The notes under the pieces are model-generated. The model made no database searches, had not been told where the DNA came from, and saw only the letters and a list, made by a program, of their open reading frames with translations. The translations under genes and the position numbers were made by a program. Below are positions 47,731 through 57,012 of a DNA stretch of 64,000 nt, in pieces (position 1 is the first letter of the stretch; each line of letters opens with the position of its first letter). Source of the DNA: J038 sp034437535 (GTDB taxonomy: Bacteria > Chloroflexota > Anaerolineae > Aggregatilineales > Phototrophicaceae); contig DAOTTZ010000003.1 of assembly GCA_034437535.1 (NCBI GenBank), positions 1 through 64,000 of the forward strand, read 5' to 3'.

Positions 47731-47755
47731 AAAAAAAGTGAGGCAAAATGCCCCA
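47731..47755 (-). terminator. intrinsic terminator between the sugar permeases and the binding protein
   Basis: On the minus strand TGGGGCA-TTT-TGCCTCA (one G-T pair) is followed by C and T7. It sits between the MalG-like stop and the binding-protein start. Confidence 0.75.
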
Positions 47756-47772
47756 CATTTTCACAAGATCAA

Positions 47773-49110
47773 TTAGCCTTTCAAGCCGGTCGTGGCGATG
47801 CCTTCCGTAAACGTCTTCTGCGTTAAGAAGTAGAGCACGACCATCGGTAAAATCGTGATGAATGCACCGGCAGTCAGCAGATGGGTCTGCGTGCCAGCTT
47901 CATCACTAAAGGCTTGCAGACCATAAGAGATCGGTCGCCATGCTTCCGGGTCTGTGGTGACCAGTAACGGCCACAACAGCGAATTCCAGGAGCCGATGAA
48001 CGTCAATAAGACGACCGTCAGGATCGGTGCCCGGCTGATCGGGATCACGATCTGCAAAAGAAAGCGCAGGTGCCCGGCCCCGTCGATGCGGGCCGCTTCC
48101 CACAATTCATTGGGAATTTGCATAAAGAATTGCCTGAGCAAGAAGATACTAAACGCACTCCCCATAAATGGCACAGACAGCGCGGGTAAGGTATCCATCC
48201 AGTTAAAGCGGCCACTCATGCCGAATTCAAAAAACGGGAAGCTCGATTGCGTCACCGGGATTTCGAAGATCTGCCCGTTAATCGTCAGGAAATTGGGGAT
48301 CATCACCACGATTTCCGGCACCATCAGCGTCGCCAATAACAAGGTAAAGAGCAAGCTACTGCCGAAGAACTTGATCCGGGCGAAAGCATAGGCCGACAGG
48401 ATGGAAACGACCAGCAAACCGCCAATCGTGGTGATGGCGATAATCACACTGTTGAAGAAGTAGAGGTTAAACTTAGCAGTCTGCCAGGCTTCGTAATAAT
48501 TGCAAACCTGGAGTTCCCCCGGCACCCACGTCCGGTTGATCGTCTCGCCCAACGTCATAAACGAGGTCGAGATCATCCACAAAAACGGGATGATGGCGAC
48601 AAAGGCGAAGAACGTCAGCACGATGTAAAGCACAATCGTCCCAGTCGGGATGCGCGACCGCACTTGTTTGGGTTGTACGCCCGCCGTCAGGTCATCGGCC
48701 CCGGTCTTCCGTTGTTGCAGGTTCACCTGTGCCCGCGAGACGATCACCTGACCGAGAATCCCGCCGGAAGCCAACGCCCCCAACCAGTAGATCGCGCTTA
48801 ATTCCAGCGTGAACTGGCACGCCTGCCCATAAATCGAGAGATGATAGAAGATCGCGTTCAGGCCGACAATCGCCGCACCATACGACGTCCACCGGCTGAG
48901 GTTGGGGTTGTATAACCCTAGCCCGCCAAAAATCATCGCGGAGACCGCAATCATCACGACGTTGATGTTGAACCCCAGGTCTGTATCCGCCAACCACAGG
49001 TAGCCGGCCGTCATCAACAGGACGACACCACACGCAATCGTGAAAAGATCTGCAAACGCCGCCTGATTACGCGGAAATGGCACCCGCTTATCACCGATCA
49101 TGCTAGCCAT
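47773..49110 (-). CDS. sugar ABC transporter permease (MalG-type) with N-terminal membrane extension
   Basis: A 445-residue permease. The C-terminal 280 residues or so match MalG/CUT1 permeases, with FLWMISTSFMTLGE and the EAARIDGAGHLRFLLQIVIP coupling helix. The first 165 residues add about four more helices (TIACGVVLLMTAGYLWLA, VVMIAVSAMIFGGLGLY, AIYWLGALASGGILGQVIV), which MalG proteins normally lack. The ATG at 49110 overlaps the MalF-like stop by 8 bases, so the two permeases are translated together. Confidence 0.88.
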   Translation of the reverse strand: MASMIGDKRVPFPRNQAAFADLFTIACGVVLLMTAGYLWLADTDLGFNINVVMIAVSAMIFGGLGLYNPNLSRWTSYGAAIVGLNAIFYHLSIYGQACQFTLELSAIYWLGALASGGILGQVIVSRAQVNLQQRKTGADDLTAGVQPKQVRSRIPTGTIVLYIVLTFFAFVAIIPFLWMISTSFMTLGETINRTWVPGELQVCNYYEAWQTAKFNLYFFNSVIIAITTIGGLLVVSILSAYAFARIKFFGSSLLFTLLLATLMVPEIVVMIPNFLTINGQIFEIPVTQSSFPFFEFGMSGRFNWMDTLPALSVPFMGSAFSIFLLRQFFMQIPNELWEAARIDGAGHLRFLLQIVIPISRAPILTVVLLTFIGSWNSLLWPLLVTTDPEAWRPISYGLQAFSDEAGTQTHLLTAGAFITILPMVVLYFLTQKTFTEGIATTGLKG

Positions 49111-51295
49111 AGAACACCCGCTTTTCAAAGACATTCCGTTGCAGTTGAGTCAAAATCAAGATGGCGATAAACAACACAATCGCCTGGGCGGCGGCTTCGC
49201 CATACTTGGTCTCTTTCTGGAAGGTGTCATAAATCACCAGCCCGGCAGTATCGAGCGTCGTCCCGGCGGCGGCGTTTCGCATCACGAATAATGTATTGAA
49301 TGCCTGGAACGTGCCGATAAAACCGAGCAATGACAGATAGAACGTAATCGGCGAAAGAAGCGGTAACGTAATATACCGGAACAAGTGCCACTGGCTGGCC
49401 CCGTCCACCTTAGCCGCTTCGTATAAATCGTTCGGGATGCCGCCCAACCCGGCCAGGAAGATTACCGCGTTGTAACCGACATACGTCCAGATGCCCAGGA
49501 TAATCACCGAGACCAACGCCATGCTTGGCCCGGCGATGAAGCCGTTTAGATCGAAGCCGAAGATCACATTGAGGAAGCGGTCACTCTCGTTCACCCAACC
49601 GAAGGTCTCACTGCCGATAGAATCCAGGAAGCTATTCATCAAAGAGGTGTTACCGCCGTTGAAGATGCGCCCAAACACCACCGCAGAGGCGACGGCGGGC
49701 GTCACATATGGCAGGAAGAACACCACCCGGTACCATTGCTTGCCGCGTATGTTCTGGAACAGCACATAGGCCAGCAACAACCCCAGGAATAACTGCAACG
49801 GGATGCTCCCGAAGGCATAATAAACAGTGATCTCTAACCCGGCCAGGAAGTCTTGATCGCGCCGGCGCAGGCTACCAAGCATCTCGTTCCACCCATAAGA
49901 GATGGCCGCCAGGCTAATGGTGAGGATTGCCAGCGCGACCAGCCACCGGGCGAAGGCGCGGCGGGTATCCGGCTTGAAGGCATCCGTCCAGAAGCGATAA
50001 GCCGCCAACAACAACAAAAACCCGATGTAGAACAATACAATGGCAGACCATTCTACGTTTTCGAAGACTGCCGCCACACTCATAAAGGCGACATCCCAGA
50101 TGGTGTTGGCGTAGACCTGGATTAACGCACCGTTGGGCTGGCGTATTTCCACGCCGAACAACGTCAGCAAGAGGAAAATCGCCAGCATCAAGAAGACGAA
50201 GCCCCGTAGCTTGAACGAACCGGGCCTATCCCCCAGCACATAAACACTGAACAACACACCCAACCCGCCGAGCAAGATCAACATGGCGTAAGTGCTGAGG
50301 AGCAATTGCGCCCAGGTGAGGCTGTATCCAAATAAAAACGCGCCAACTGCAACCCCGATGGCGATAATCATGTTTGCCATCAACACCAGGCCGATGATGC
50401 GCAAGGAGATCATCACGAATTGCTCAATACGCCGTGTGACCGCCATCCCCATCAACCGCTCGTTATCCTGGATGAAGAGCAAATAAACACCCAGCAAGAG
50501 CAAAGTGCCCAGATACAGCACGATCAGCGCGTTGATCGTCAGATTATTCAACAAGATGAGTGTGCCAGCGGTGGCCGTCAACAACGAGATCAACGCCCAC
50601 ACCAGCACGCCACCGCCGATCAACACGGTGAAGCCGACCAGCGCATTCTTGATCCAGCCCGGCGGATCCTCTTCTCTGTAATCCGGGTGGCTGGATCGAC
50701 CGGCGTTCGACCAGAACCAGAAGCCCCCGGCCACCGTCACCGCACCCAGCATGAACTGAAGCAGGGGCGGCCAGCCGCTATTAAGGGCCATCACGATGAT
50801 GGAGGCGGCCAGCACCAGCAAGGCAACCTGCCAACCGATGAACATTCGCACCGACCGCTTATTCGACGCGAACACGTTCACCCAGAACCAATACAAGACG
50901 AACAACGCGCTGAAGCCAATCACCGCGACGAATAACCCGTTCCAACTGCCGAACGCGCTAGCCTGATAATGCTGGAAGCATTGTGCAAAAAATGTGACGG
51001 GATCACTGCCGAAGGTGGCCGCTTCCCCACCCCGTTCCAGCGGCGTCTCGCAGTAGAAGTTGCGCCGTTGGATCACCCAGACGTTCAGGCTCATGTAAAT
51101 GGCGTAACCAATGGGGAAGATGCCGAAGATGAAAATCAGGAAGATAGCCGGGGTGATGAAAAGATAACCCGTGATGTTTTCACGGATCACACTGGGCTTG
51201 GGTAAAAATCCCTGGTTAGACCCCACACGACCCGTGTCGCGGTCATCGGCACGCACCCGTGTACCGGTTAAATCAGTCGTCGCCAATGGAACCAC
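49103..51295 (-). CDS. sugar ABC transporter permease (MalF-type) with large central membrane insertion
   Basis: A 730-residue protein. MalF/UgpA-like permeases are about 300-500 residues. Here the first helix (GYLFITPAIFLIFIFGIFPIGYA in two parts) is separated from the permease core by about 400 residues holding nine to eleven further helices. The core begins near FLAGLEITVYYAFGSIPLQ and contains the EAAKVDGASQWHLFRYITLP coupling helix. No matching ATPase gene is nearby, so a shared MsmX/MalK-type ATPase would be needed. The GTG at 51295 is the first start; no strong ribosome site is seen. Confidence 0.85.
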   Translation of the reverse strand: MVPLATTDLTGTRVRADDRDTGRVGSNQGFLPKPSVIRENITGYLFITPAIFLIFIFGIFPIGYAIYMSLNVWVIQRRNFYCETPLERGGEAATFGSDPVTFFAQCFQHYQASAFGSWNGLFVAVIGFSALFVLYWFWVNVFASNKRSVRMFIGWQVALLVLAASIIVMALNSGWPPLLQFMLGAVTVAGGFWFWSNAGRSSHPDYREEDPPGWIKNALVGFTVLIGGGVLVWALISLLTATAGTLILLNNLTINALIVLYLGTLLLLGVYLLFIQDNERLMGMAVTRRIEQFVMISLRIIGLVLMANMIIAIGVAVGAFLFGYSLTWAQLLLSTYAMLILLGGLGVLFSVYVLGDRPGSFKLRGFVFLMLAIFLLLTLFGVEIRQPNGALIQVYANTIWDVAFMSVAAVFENVEWSAIVLFYIGFLLLLAAYRFWTDAFKPDTRRAFARWLVALAILTISLAAISYGWNEMLGSLRRRDQDFLAGLEITVYYAFGSIPLQLFLGLLLAYVLFQNIRGKQWYRVVFFLPYVTPAVASAVVFGRIFNGGNTSLMNSFLDSIGSETFGWVNESDRFLNVIFGFDLNGFIAGPSMALVSVIILGIWTYVGYNAVIFLAGLGGIPNDLYEAAKVDGASQWHLFRYITLPLLSPITFYLSLLGFIGTFQAFNTLFVMRNAAAGTTLDTAGLVIYDTFQKETKYGEAAAQAIVLFIAILILTQLQRNVFEKRVFYG

Positions 51296-51401
51296 CCCGT
51301 ATCTAGCCGTAATCGCATTGCGAGTTTACATGACGACATTTACTGATATGATATGAGCCTGTTAAGGCCTGATTAAGTGTTTACTTGTGCGGGGAACTGG
51401 A

Positions 51402-52043
51402 TCACAGATTGACCAGAGTTTCCAGCGTGATCGACCGCAGATCTGGCACGGCCAGGTGCGCGTGATCCACCGCCCCCGGCCCCACGCCGACCGTCAAAAA
51501 GCCCGCCGATTGTGCCGCTGTCACACCCTCGGCGGAGTCTTCCAGCACGACGGTACGCGGGATCGTCGCTTGCAGATACCCCGCGACCCAGACGAATAGA
51601 TCCGGGGCTGGCTTAGGATTACCGCCGAAATCCGACGTGCCGACAACGGTAAAATAGCGGCGCAAGCGCAATCGTTCCAGCACGACGGCGGCATTCCGGC
51701 TGGCGGAAGCAACCCCCAACGGCACCCCGGCTGTGTGCGCGGCCGCCAGCAGAGGTTGTACCCCTGGCAGGCAGTCATCCGGTGTCATATCGGCCAGCAA
51801 CGCCAGATAATAAGCCTGCTTACGGGCCAGCAGATCTTGCGTCTGCGCCGGGCCGATGTGGCGGCCATCCAGGAACCGGCGCAGGCTTTCCCCCCTGGGC
51901 ACCCCGCGCAACCGTTCGTTGCGTTCCCGGTCGAACGGGATACCTTCTTCATCCGCCAGTTGTTGCCAGGATTGATAATGGAACTCCGCAGAGGCCGCCG
52001 TCAAGACGCCATCCAGATCAAATATCAACGCAGATACAGTCAT
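51402..52043 (-). CDS. pgmB: beta-phosphoglucomutase-type HAD hydrolase
   Basis: A 213-residue HAD-fold protein. Motif I is FDLDGVLT with Asp9 as nucleophile and Asp11 as acid/base. The cap segment FHYQSWQQLADEEG, RLRGVPRGESL and SASRNA match beta-phosphoglucomutases, and the final motif is EDSAEGVTAAQSAG. The enzyme would turn beta-glucose 1-phosphate into glucose 6-phosphate. That fits a disaccharide phosphorylase pathway fed by the adjacent sugar transporter. The start overlaps the kinase stop (ATGA), and the permease gene starts about 100 bases on. Confidence 0.88.
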   Translation of the reverse strand: MTVSALIFDLDGVLTAASAEFHYQSWQQLADEEGIPFDRERNERLRGVPRGESLRRFLDGRHIGPAQTQDLLARKQAYYLALLADMTPDDCLPGVQPLLAAAHTAGVPLGVASASRNAAVVLERLRLRRYFTVVGTSDFGGNPKPAPDLFVWVAGYLQATIPRTVVLEDSAEGVTAAQSAGFLTVGVGPGAVDHAHLAVPDLRSITLETLVNL

Positions 52044-54721
52044 CCGGCCTGGGCCTCGGCAAATTGAACCGTCGTCTCAAAAAAGGTCTCACACCCTGTC
52101 TCACCGGCGGCCTGTTCGCTCATCAGCAGGTCGATCAAAGCATCGAGTTCGTCGCTCAAACCAGTCGCCCGTTCTAAATCTGCCAGGCTGGCGACATCAT
52201 CGCCCATCAACAGGTGGATCTCACTGCGCAGAAGATAAACCAGATGATAATCGGGGGATACTTCCAGCGCGGTATTGTAGCTATCCAGGGCCGCCTCATA
52301 ATCCCCGGAGGCACATTCCGCGATGCCGCGTGCCATGTAAAGATCACCCAGGTACGCGCCAAATTGCATCCGAAGCATGTCGTCTTCCAGGCTGGCAAGC
52401 AACTGCTCAACATAGATGAAGAACGCATCCGTCTTGTCGATCACGGTGTTATACTGGCCGATGAACAGATTAGCAAAGATGTCATAAGCTAACGCGCTAT
52501 TGCCGATGGCATCGCCTACCGTCGCGTTGAGTACCCGTGAACTGAAGTTCGGGTCGGGGAATTCGCGCACCAGTTCATCCAGCAGACGGCCAGCGCGGGT
52601 GACCTCCCCCTGGCGAAACGCGATCTGAACCCCCAGGATGTGAACCATATTCATCTGCGGGTCGTTATCCAGGGCGGTCTGGTTGATTCGGTTGGCAACG
52701 GTCAACCGCCCGCTGGTATAAGCCGCATCCGCGACGAAATGGCGCAAGAACCAATCATCCGGGCGCGTCTGCAAGGCATCGCGCAATTCGGTGACTTCCA
52801 CATCTTCCGGGTCAATGTCCATCAACGCGAAGGGGGTGATGGTCTGCAAGAAAGACGGGAAGATCCAGCTTTCCGGCCCGATGCGGGCGGCGGTCGTCAG
52901 GTCATCGAAGATATTTTCCGCGTTGCCAGCGCGGGTCTGTGCAAAGGCCCGGTAACTGTAAAACAGCGGGTTGCCGCCGTCGCGTTCCAGCGCATCATCC
53001 ATCGCGATGATCGCGGTCGCCGGGTCGGAGAGATAACTGGCATAAAAACGGGCCGTCAAAGCCCCCAATGTCTCATCCAACACGGTGAGATCAGGATCGG
53101 GCAAATCCTGCAAGATGGTCATCACCCGCATTAACTCGAACAAATCGCCATCCGCGCTATGAAGCACCCCCAAAACCGAAGCGACATACGGCGCGACCGT
53201 CTGCTGAAGCGGGTCATCTAACTGCAAGATTACATCAGCGGTACGCGCCAAAACAGGTTGGCTGAATTCGTTGTACGGGAACGGCCGCAACGACCCCACC
53301 CGGACGGAGACGCGCAGGCCGTTCTGCGTTATCGCCCCGCCGACTACAACCGCCGCGCCGACTTCCTCGGCAAGCTGATCAATCTCCCCGGCACTGAGTG
53401 CTGACTCCCTCAGTGGGATCGTGATCTCGCGGATGCGAATGTTAGAAAACGGAATCTCGCTCTCGAAATAGCGACGGAGATCCCGCGCAATCGCGGCGGA
53501 AGCCTCCCGGCCTCCTGGCCCGTTGAACGGGATCACCAGCACCATGTATTCGCCATCTGCCACCGGGGGGACGCGCTCCGCCAGCGGTTGATCCACCGGG
53601 GGGGGATCTAGCGCGGTTTCTTCATCAGCATCAGATCTGTCGTTGATCTGTGTCAACAACAGCACCCCGCCGAAGACCGCCAACAACAATATGACGAACG
53701 CACTCCCCAGCAGAATACGCACCCGCCCGGCAGATTGCGTCGGGATCATGTAATATTCTTCGCCGCTATCCGTGATGATGCGTTGCAGATTACCGCCTGG
53801 CGTTTTGACCTGTCCTTGCGATTCGCTGGAAGTCGCAAAGCGGGATGCAGGGCGCGGGGCATCTGCCGGGTTATAATCCATCGTCAGTTCGCCGCTATCC
53901 ACACCGCGAATGATGTCTTCGATCTCACTGCCCACCTTGCGGACGCTATCAATGCGTTCTTCACGCTCTTTAATCAGCATCTCGTGGATCAAAAGTGTCA
54001 GTTTGGCCGGTAAATCCGGGCGGAAATCGTCAACATCCGGTGTGGGGGCGGTCAAAATCGCGGTGATTAAGCCGGAGGCCGTGTCGCTATCGAATGGCCG
54101 GCGTCCGGCCAGCATCTCATACAGCAACACACCAAAGGCCCAGATGTCGCTTCGCTCATCGACAGTGGAACCATTCAAGGCTTCCGGGCTGAGATAATTC
54201 AACGTGCCGACGACTGAGCCGGTCTGTGTCACCCGGCTTTTATCGTTCAGATGCGCGACACCAAAATCGGTGAGATGTGGGGTGCCGTCGGCATCCAACA
54301 ACACGTTGGCCGGTTTGATGTCACGGTGGATGATGCCGACGCGATGAGCGCGGGTCAACGCATCCGACACATCCAGCGCGATCTGAAGCACACGGTCGAT
54401 AGGCAGGGAGGACTCAGCGCGCAACAGATCTTCCAGCGAGCCACCGCTGATATACTCCATAATGATATAGCTGGATCCGTCTTCCTCGACGGTCTGCAAC
54501 ACTTTGACGATGTTGGGATGGTCGAGCCGCCGCAAGGCTTCTGCTTCGCGCATAAAGCGTTCGACGTTGTCTGGCGTGGCGACCTTTTTGCTCAACTGCT
54601 TAACAGCAACCGTGACGCCGGTCTCGCGATCATGGGCACGAAACACCTGCCCCATGCCGCCCTCCCCCACGAGATCGGTCTCGCGGTCAAATTCAAACCG
54701 CCCGGCAATGATGTCTTTCAT
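52040..54721 (-). CDS. transmembrane Ser/Thr protein kinase with TPR-type C-terminus
   Basis: An 893-residue PknB-type receptor kinase. The catalytic domain fills residues 10-270, with GEGGMGQVFRA, VAVKQLSK, HRDIKPANVLLD and LTDFGVAHL. One membrane helix lies near residue 345 (ILLGSAFVILLLAVFGGVLLL). The extracytoplasmic part has a TolB-like fold (VLVIPFNGPGG) and TPR-like helices near the end (YEAALDSYNTALEVSPDYH). The ATG at 54721 has GGAG 9 bases upstream; TTGs earlier are rejected. The stop overlaps pgmB, so kinase, pgmB and sugar permeases may be one operon. Confidence 0.93.
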   Translation of the reverse strand: MKDIIAGRFEFDRETDLVGEGGMGQVFRAHDRETGVTVAVKQLSKKVATPDNVERFMREAEALRRLDHPNIVKVLQTVEEDGSSYIIMEYISGGSLEDLLRAESSLPIDRVLQIALDVSDALTRAHRVGIIHRDIKPANVLLDADGTPHLTDFGVAHLNDKSRVTQTGSVVGTLNYLSPEALNGSTVDERSDIWAFGVLLYEMLAGRRPFDSDTASGLITAILTAPTPDVDDFRPDLPAKLTLLIHEMLIKEREERIDSVRKVGSEIEDIIRGVDSGELTMDYNPADAPRPASRFATSSESQGQVKTPGGNLQRIITDSGEEYYMIPTQSAGRVRILLGSAFVILLLAVFGGVLLLTQINDRSDADEETALDPPPVDQPLAERVPPVADGEYMVLVIPFNGPGGREASAAIARDLRRYFESEIPFSNIRIREITIPLRESALSAGEIDQLAEEVGAAVVVGGAITQNGLRVSVRVGSLRPFPYNEFSQPVLARTADVILQLDDPLQQTVAPYVASVLGVLHSADGDLFELMRVMTILQDLPDPDLTVLDETLGALTARFYASYLSDPATAIIAMDDALERDGGNPLFYSYRAFAQTRAGNAENIFDDLTTAARIGPESWIFPSFLQTITPFALMDIDPEDVEVTELRDALQTRPDDWFLRHFVADAAYTSGRLTVANRINQTALDNDPQMNMVHILGVQIAFRQGEVTRAGRLLDELVREFPDPNFSSRVLNATVGDAIGNSALAYDIFANLFIGQYNTVIDKTDAFFIYVEQLLASLEDDMLRMQFGAYLGDLYMARGIAECASGDYEAALDSYNTALEVSPDYHLVYLLRSEIHLLMGDDVASLADLERATGLSDELDALIDLLMSEQAAGETGCETFFETTVQFAEAQAG

Positions 54722-54753
54722 CAATTGCAACTCCAGGTATCAATCTTTAATTT

Positions 54754-54763
54754 ATTGTACAAT
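54754..54763. promoter_or_regulatory. palindrome between divergent kinase and phosphatase genes
   Basis: ATTGTACAAT is a perfect 10-base palindrome in the 107-base gap between the kinase start at 54721 and the phosphatase start. It may be a shared operator. Confidence 0.3.
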
Positions 54764-54828
54764 GCCCATCAGCCCAGGCAAATGATACAATGCTTATGTT
54801 TTGTCTCTCACAAAAAGCGGTAAATTCT

Positions 54829-55404
54829 ATGAAAAATCCGTTTCGATTTATCAGCAAAGGGATTCGCATCCTGACGCGCCGCCTGCGCGAACAAGGCTTG
54901 CGGACGACACTCATCTGGATGTATGGGCGCGGCTTGCCCAAGCTCACCGGGGTGCCCCTGCTGAATTACAGTGAAATCACGCCGCATCTGTTCGTCGGCC
55001 CGCAACATGGCAAACGGGGCAAGGCCCGGTTAGAAGATGCTGGCATCGCGTATTGCATCAACATGCGGATTGAATATGACGACGACATGTATGGTGTGGC
55101 TTTGCAGAATTATTGCCACTTACCGACCATCGACGATGACGCCCCCACGATGGAACATCTACACCAGGGGATTGCGTTCATCCAGCAGGCCATCAACGCC
55201 GGGGGCAAGGTCTACATTCATTGTGCCGGGGGCATCGGGCGTGCGCCGACCATGGCCGCCGCGTATCTGATGAGTACCGGGCAGACGCTGGATGACGCCA
55301 TCGCGCAGATCAAAGCGAAACGTCCGTTCATCAAGATTATGCCCCCCCAGATGACCCAGCTTCGCCGGTTAGAAGCAGAGTTATTCCAGCCGGAAATGCG
55401 CTAA
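54829..55404 (+). CDS. dual-specificity protein phosphatase
   Basis: A 191-residue cysteine phosphatase. The catalytic loop HCAGGIGRAPT holds nucleophile Cys132 and the phosphate-binding Arg. The upstream ITPHLFVGPQHG and general-acid region (TIDDDAPTMEH) are typical. The N-terminal 40 residues are basic with no signal peptide. An upstream ATG at 54790 is also in frame and neither start has a strong ribosome site. It is divergent from the Ser/Thr kinase and may oppose it. The sulfotransferase-like gene begins 3 bases after its stop. Confidence 0.88.
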   Translation: MKNPFRFISKGIRILTRRLREQGLRTTLIWMYGRGLPKLTGVPLLNYSEITPHLFVGPQHGKRGKARLEDAGIAYCINMRIEYDDDMYGVALQNYCHLPTIDDDAPTMEHLHQGIAFIQQAINAGGKVYIHCAGGIGRAPTMAAAYLMSTGQTLDDAIAQIKAKRPFIKIMPPQMTQLRRLEAELFQPEMR

Positions 55405-55407
55405 CCG

Positions 55408-56019
55408 ATGGGCTTATTGTCGATTTTGTCGCGTGTTCGATCAGACGCGCCCCGGTTGATCGTCTCTGGCTTGCCTCGCTCTGGCACCTCGTTGATGATG
55501 CAGATGTTGGCCGCCGGGGGGGTGCCAATCCTGACCGATTATGTGCGCCAGCCGGACGCCAGCAACCCCAAAGGCTATTATGAGCTAGAGGCCGTCAAAC
55601 GGTTGGATACAGGCGAAGCGGACTGGTTGGCCGGGGCCGCCGGCCAGGCGGTTAAGGTCGTCTCGCCCCTTTTGCACAGCCTGCCACACCGCTATCGTTA
55701 TCACTTGATCTTCATGGAACGCCCCATCGCGGAGGTTGTGCGGTCGCAAGCGCGGATGCTGGCACAGGCCGGGGAGACCATCGACCCTGACCAGGCCGCG
55801 CATGACTACACCCGCCATGTGGCGGAGGTCAAACGCTGGTTAGCAGACCAGACGCACATCACGACCTGCTACATTCTGCACCGGGCCGCCATCTACCAGC
55901 CCGGCCCGACCACCCGCCGGGTGGCGCAGTTCATCCAGGCCGGGATGACCGATATGAGGCTGGACGCCGACGCGATGGCGCGGGTGATTGACCCTGCTTT
56001 GTATCGGGCAGGATCATGA
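55408..56019 (+). CDS. sulfotransferase-family P-loop protein
   Basis: A 203-residue protein with the 5'-phosphosulfate-type loop VSGLPRSGTSLMMQML at its N-terminus, and HLIFMERPIAEVVRSQARML, which resembles the 3'-phosphate-binding segment of sulfotransferases. The protein is shorter than most such enzymes. It starts 3 bases after the phosphatase stop, so the two form a unit. Sulfation of a sugar or lipid is possible but not shown; the substrate is unknown. Confidence 0.75.
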   Translation: MGLLSILSRVRSDAPRLIVSGLPRSGTSLMMQMLAAGGVPILTDYVRQPDASNPKGYYELEAVKRLDTGEADWLAGAAGQAVKVVSPLLHSLPHRYRYHLIFMERPIAEVVRSQARMLAQAGETIDPDQAAHDYTRHVAEVKRWLADQTHITTCYILHRAAIYQPGPTTRRVAQFIQAGMTDMRLDADAMARVIDPALYRAGS

Positions 56020-56042
56020 CTGTTTTCTATGGCTTAAAGCGT

Positions 56043-56048
56043 TATAAT
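56043..56048 (+). promoter_or_regulatory. -10 element before the FkbM gene
   Basis: A perfect TATAAT. A transcript from it would start near 56055. That argues against the ATG at 56057 and for the ATG at 56081, which has AGGA upstream. A matching -35 at normal spacing was not found. Confidence 0.35.
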
Positions 56049-56080
56049 ACGCGGCGATGCTTCAAAATAGGATTTTTCCG

Positions 56081-56998
56081 ATGAGCCTGGTTTTCGACTC
56101 TGGACTGAGTTTGTATCGCAAGACACTCAAGCGCATTCGCCCGGTGCATGTGGCCCTGCACTGGGCCAGTACCCGCTGGATGATCCCATTGTTAGAACGC
56201 CTGACCAGGTTCAAGACGATGCCCGATGATCCGTTCTGGTTCCGGCTCGAACTGCTGATCGGTCGCCACGAAAAAGAGACGATCCAGCAGATCGACCGGT
56301 TGGTCAAGCCGGGCATGACCATTCTCGACATCGGTGCCCATGTGGGGTATTACGCCCGCCGGTGTGGCCGGTTGACGGGTGCTGATGGCCTGGTCGTCGC
56401 GTTTGAGCCACACCCGCGCACCTTCAACGTCTTGATGGCGAACGTCGCGCCACTGGGCAACGTCCGCACCGCGCAACTGGCCGTGGCGGATCAAGAAGGG
56501 ACCGCCGAACTCTACGATTACTTAATCATGTCTGCCAGTGGATCACTCCATTATGATGAAGCCCTACGCGACTTGCAAAAGGCCCACACCACCAAAGGCG
56601 ATGTCGCGCCCCGGCTGGCGCAAGATCTACCGGTGGAAAAGTTCACGGTGCGGACGACGACCGTCGATACCCTGTTAGATGAACTGGGTGTCGAGTCGGT
56701 CGATGTCGTCAAGATGGACATTGAAGGGGCGGAGATGAGCGCGTTACGCGGGATGCAAGCCACCATCAACCGCTCACCGGATCTGGCCCTCATCATGGAG
56801 TACAACCCCGCCGCCTTGAGTGCATCCGGCGAAGATCCGATTCAGGCCGTGGCAACCGTAAAGGCGATGGGCTTTGCCCGCGTTCAGAGCATCGAAGCGG
56901 ACGGAAGCCTGCACGATTTCGACGGAACCGGCATCCAAGCGCGGACGCAAACGATGATCGAGCATATGGACGTGGTCAACCTGCTGTTCACCCGGTAA
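56081..56998 (+). CDS. FkbM-family methyltransferase
   Basis: A 305-residue SAM-dependent methyltransferase. Motif I is ILDIGAHVGYYARRCG, followed by FEPHPRTFNVL and the C-terminal VDVVKMDIEGAEMSALRG, which is diagnostic for FkbM. These enzymes methylate sugar or other hydroxyls. The ATG at 56081 has AGGA 8 bases upstream and fits the -10 at 56043; a second ATG at 56057 is in frame. It lies in a mixed group with the sulfotransferase-like and RmlC-like genes, which again suggests surface glycan modification. Confidence 0.88.
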   Translation: MSLVFDSGLSLYRKTLKRIRPVHVALHWASTRWMIPLLERLTRFKTMPDDPFWFRLELLIGRHEKETIQQIDRLVKPGMTILDIGAHVGYYARRCGRLTGADGLVVAFEPHPRTFNVLMANVAPLGNVRTAQLAVADQEGTAELYDYLIMSASGSLHYDEALRDLQKAHTTKGDVAPRLAQDLPVEKFTVRTTTVDTLLDELGVESVDVVKMDIEGAEMSALRGMQATINRSPDLALIMEYNPAALSASGEDPIQAVATVKAMGFARVQSIEADGSLHDFDGTGIQARTQTMIEHMDVVNLLFTR

Positions 56999-57012
56999 GG
57001 AATGAGGACGAT

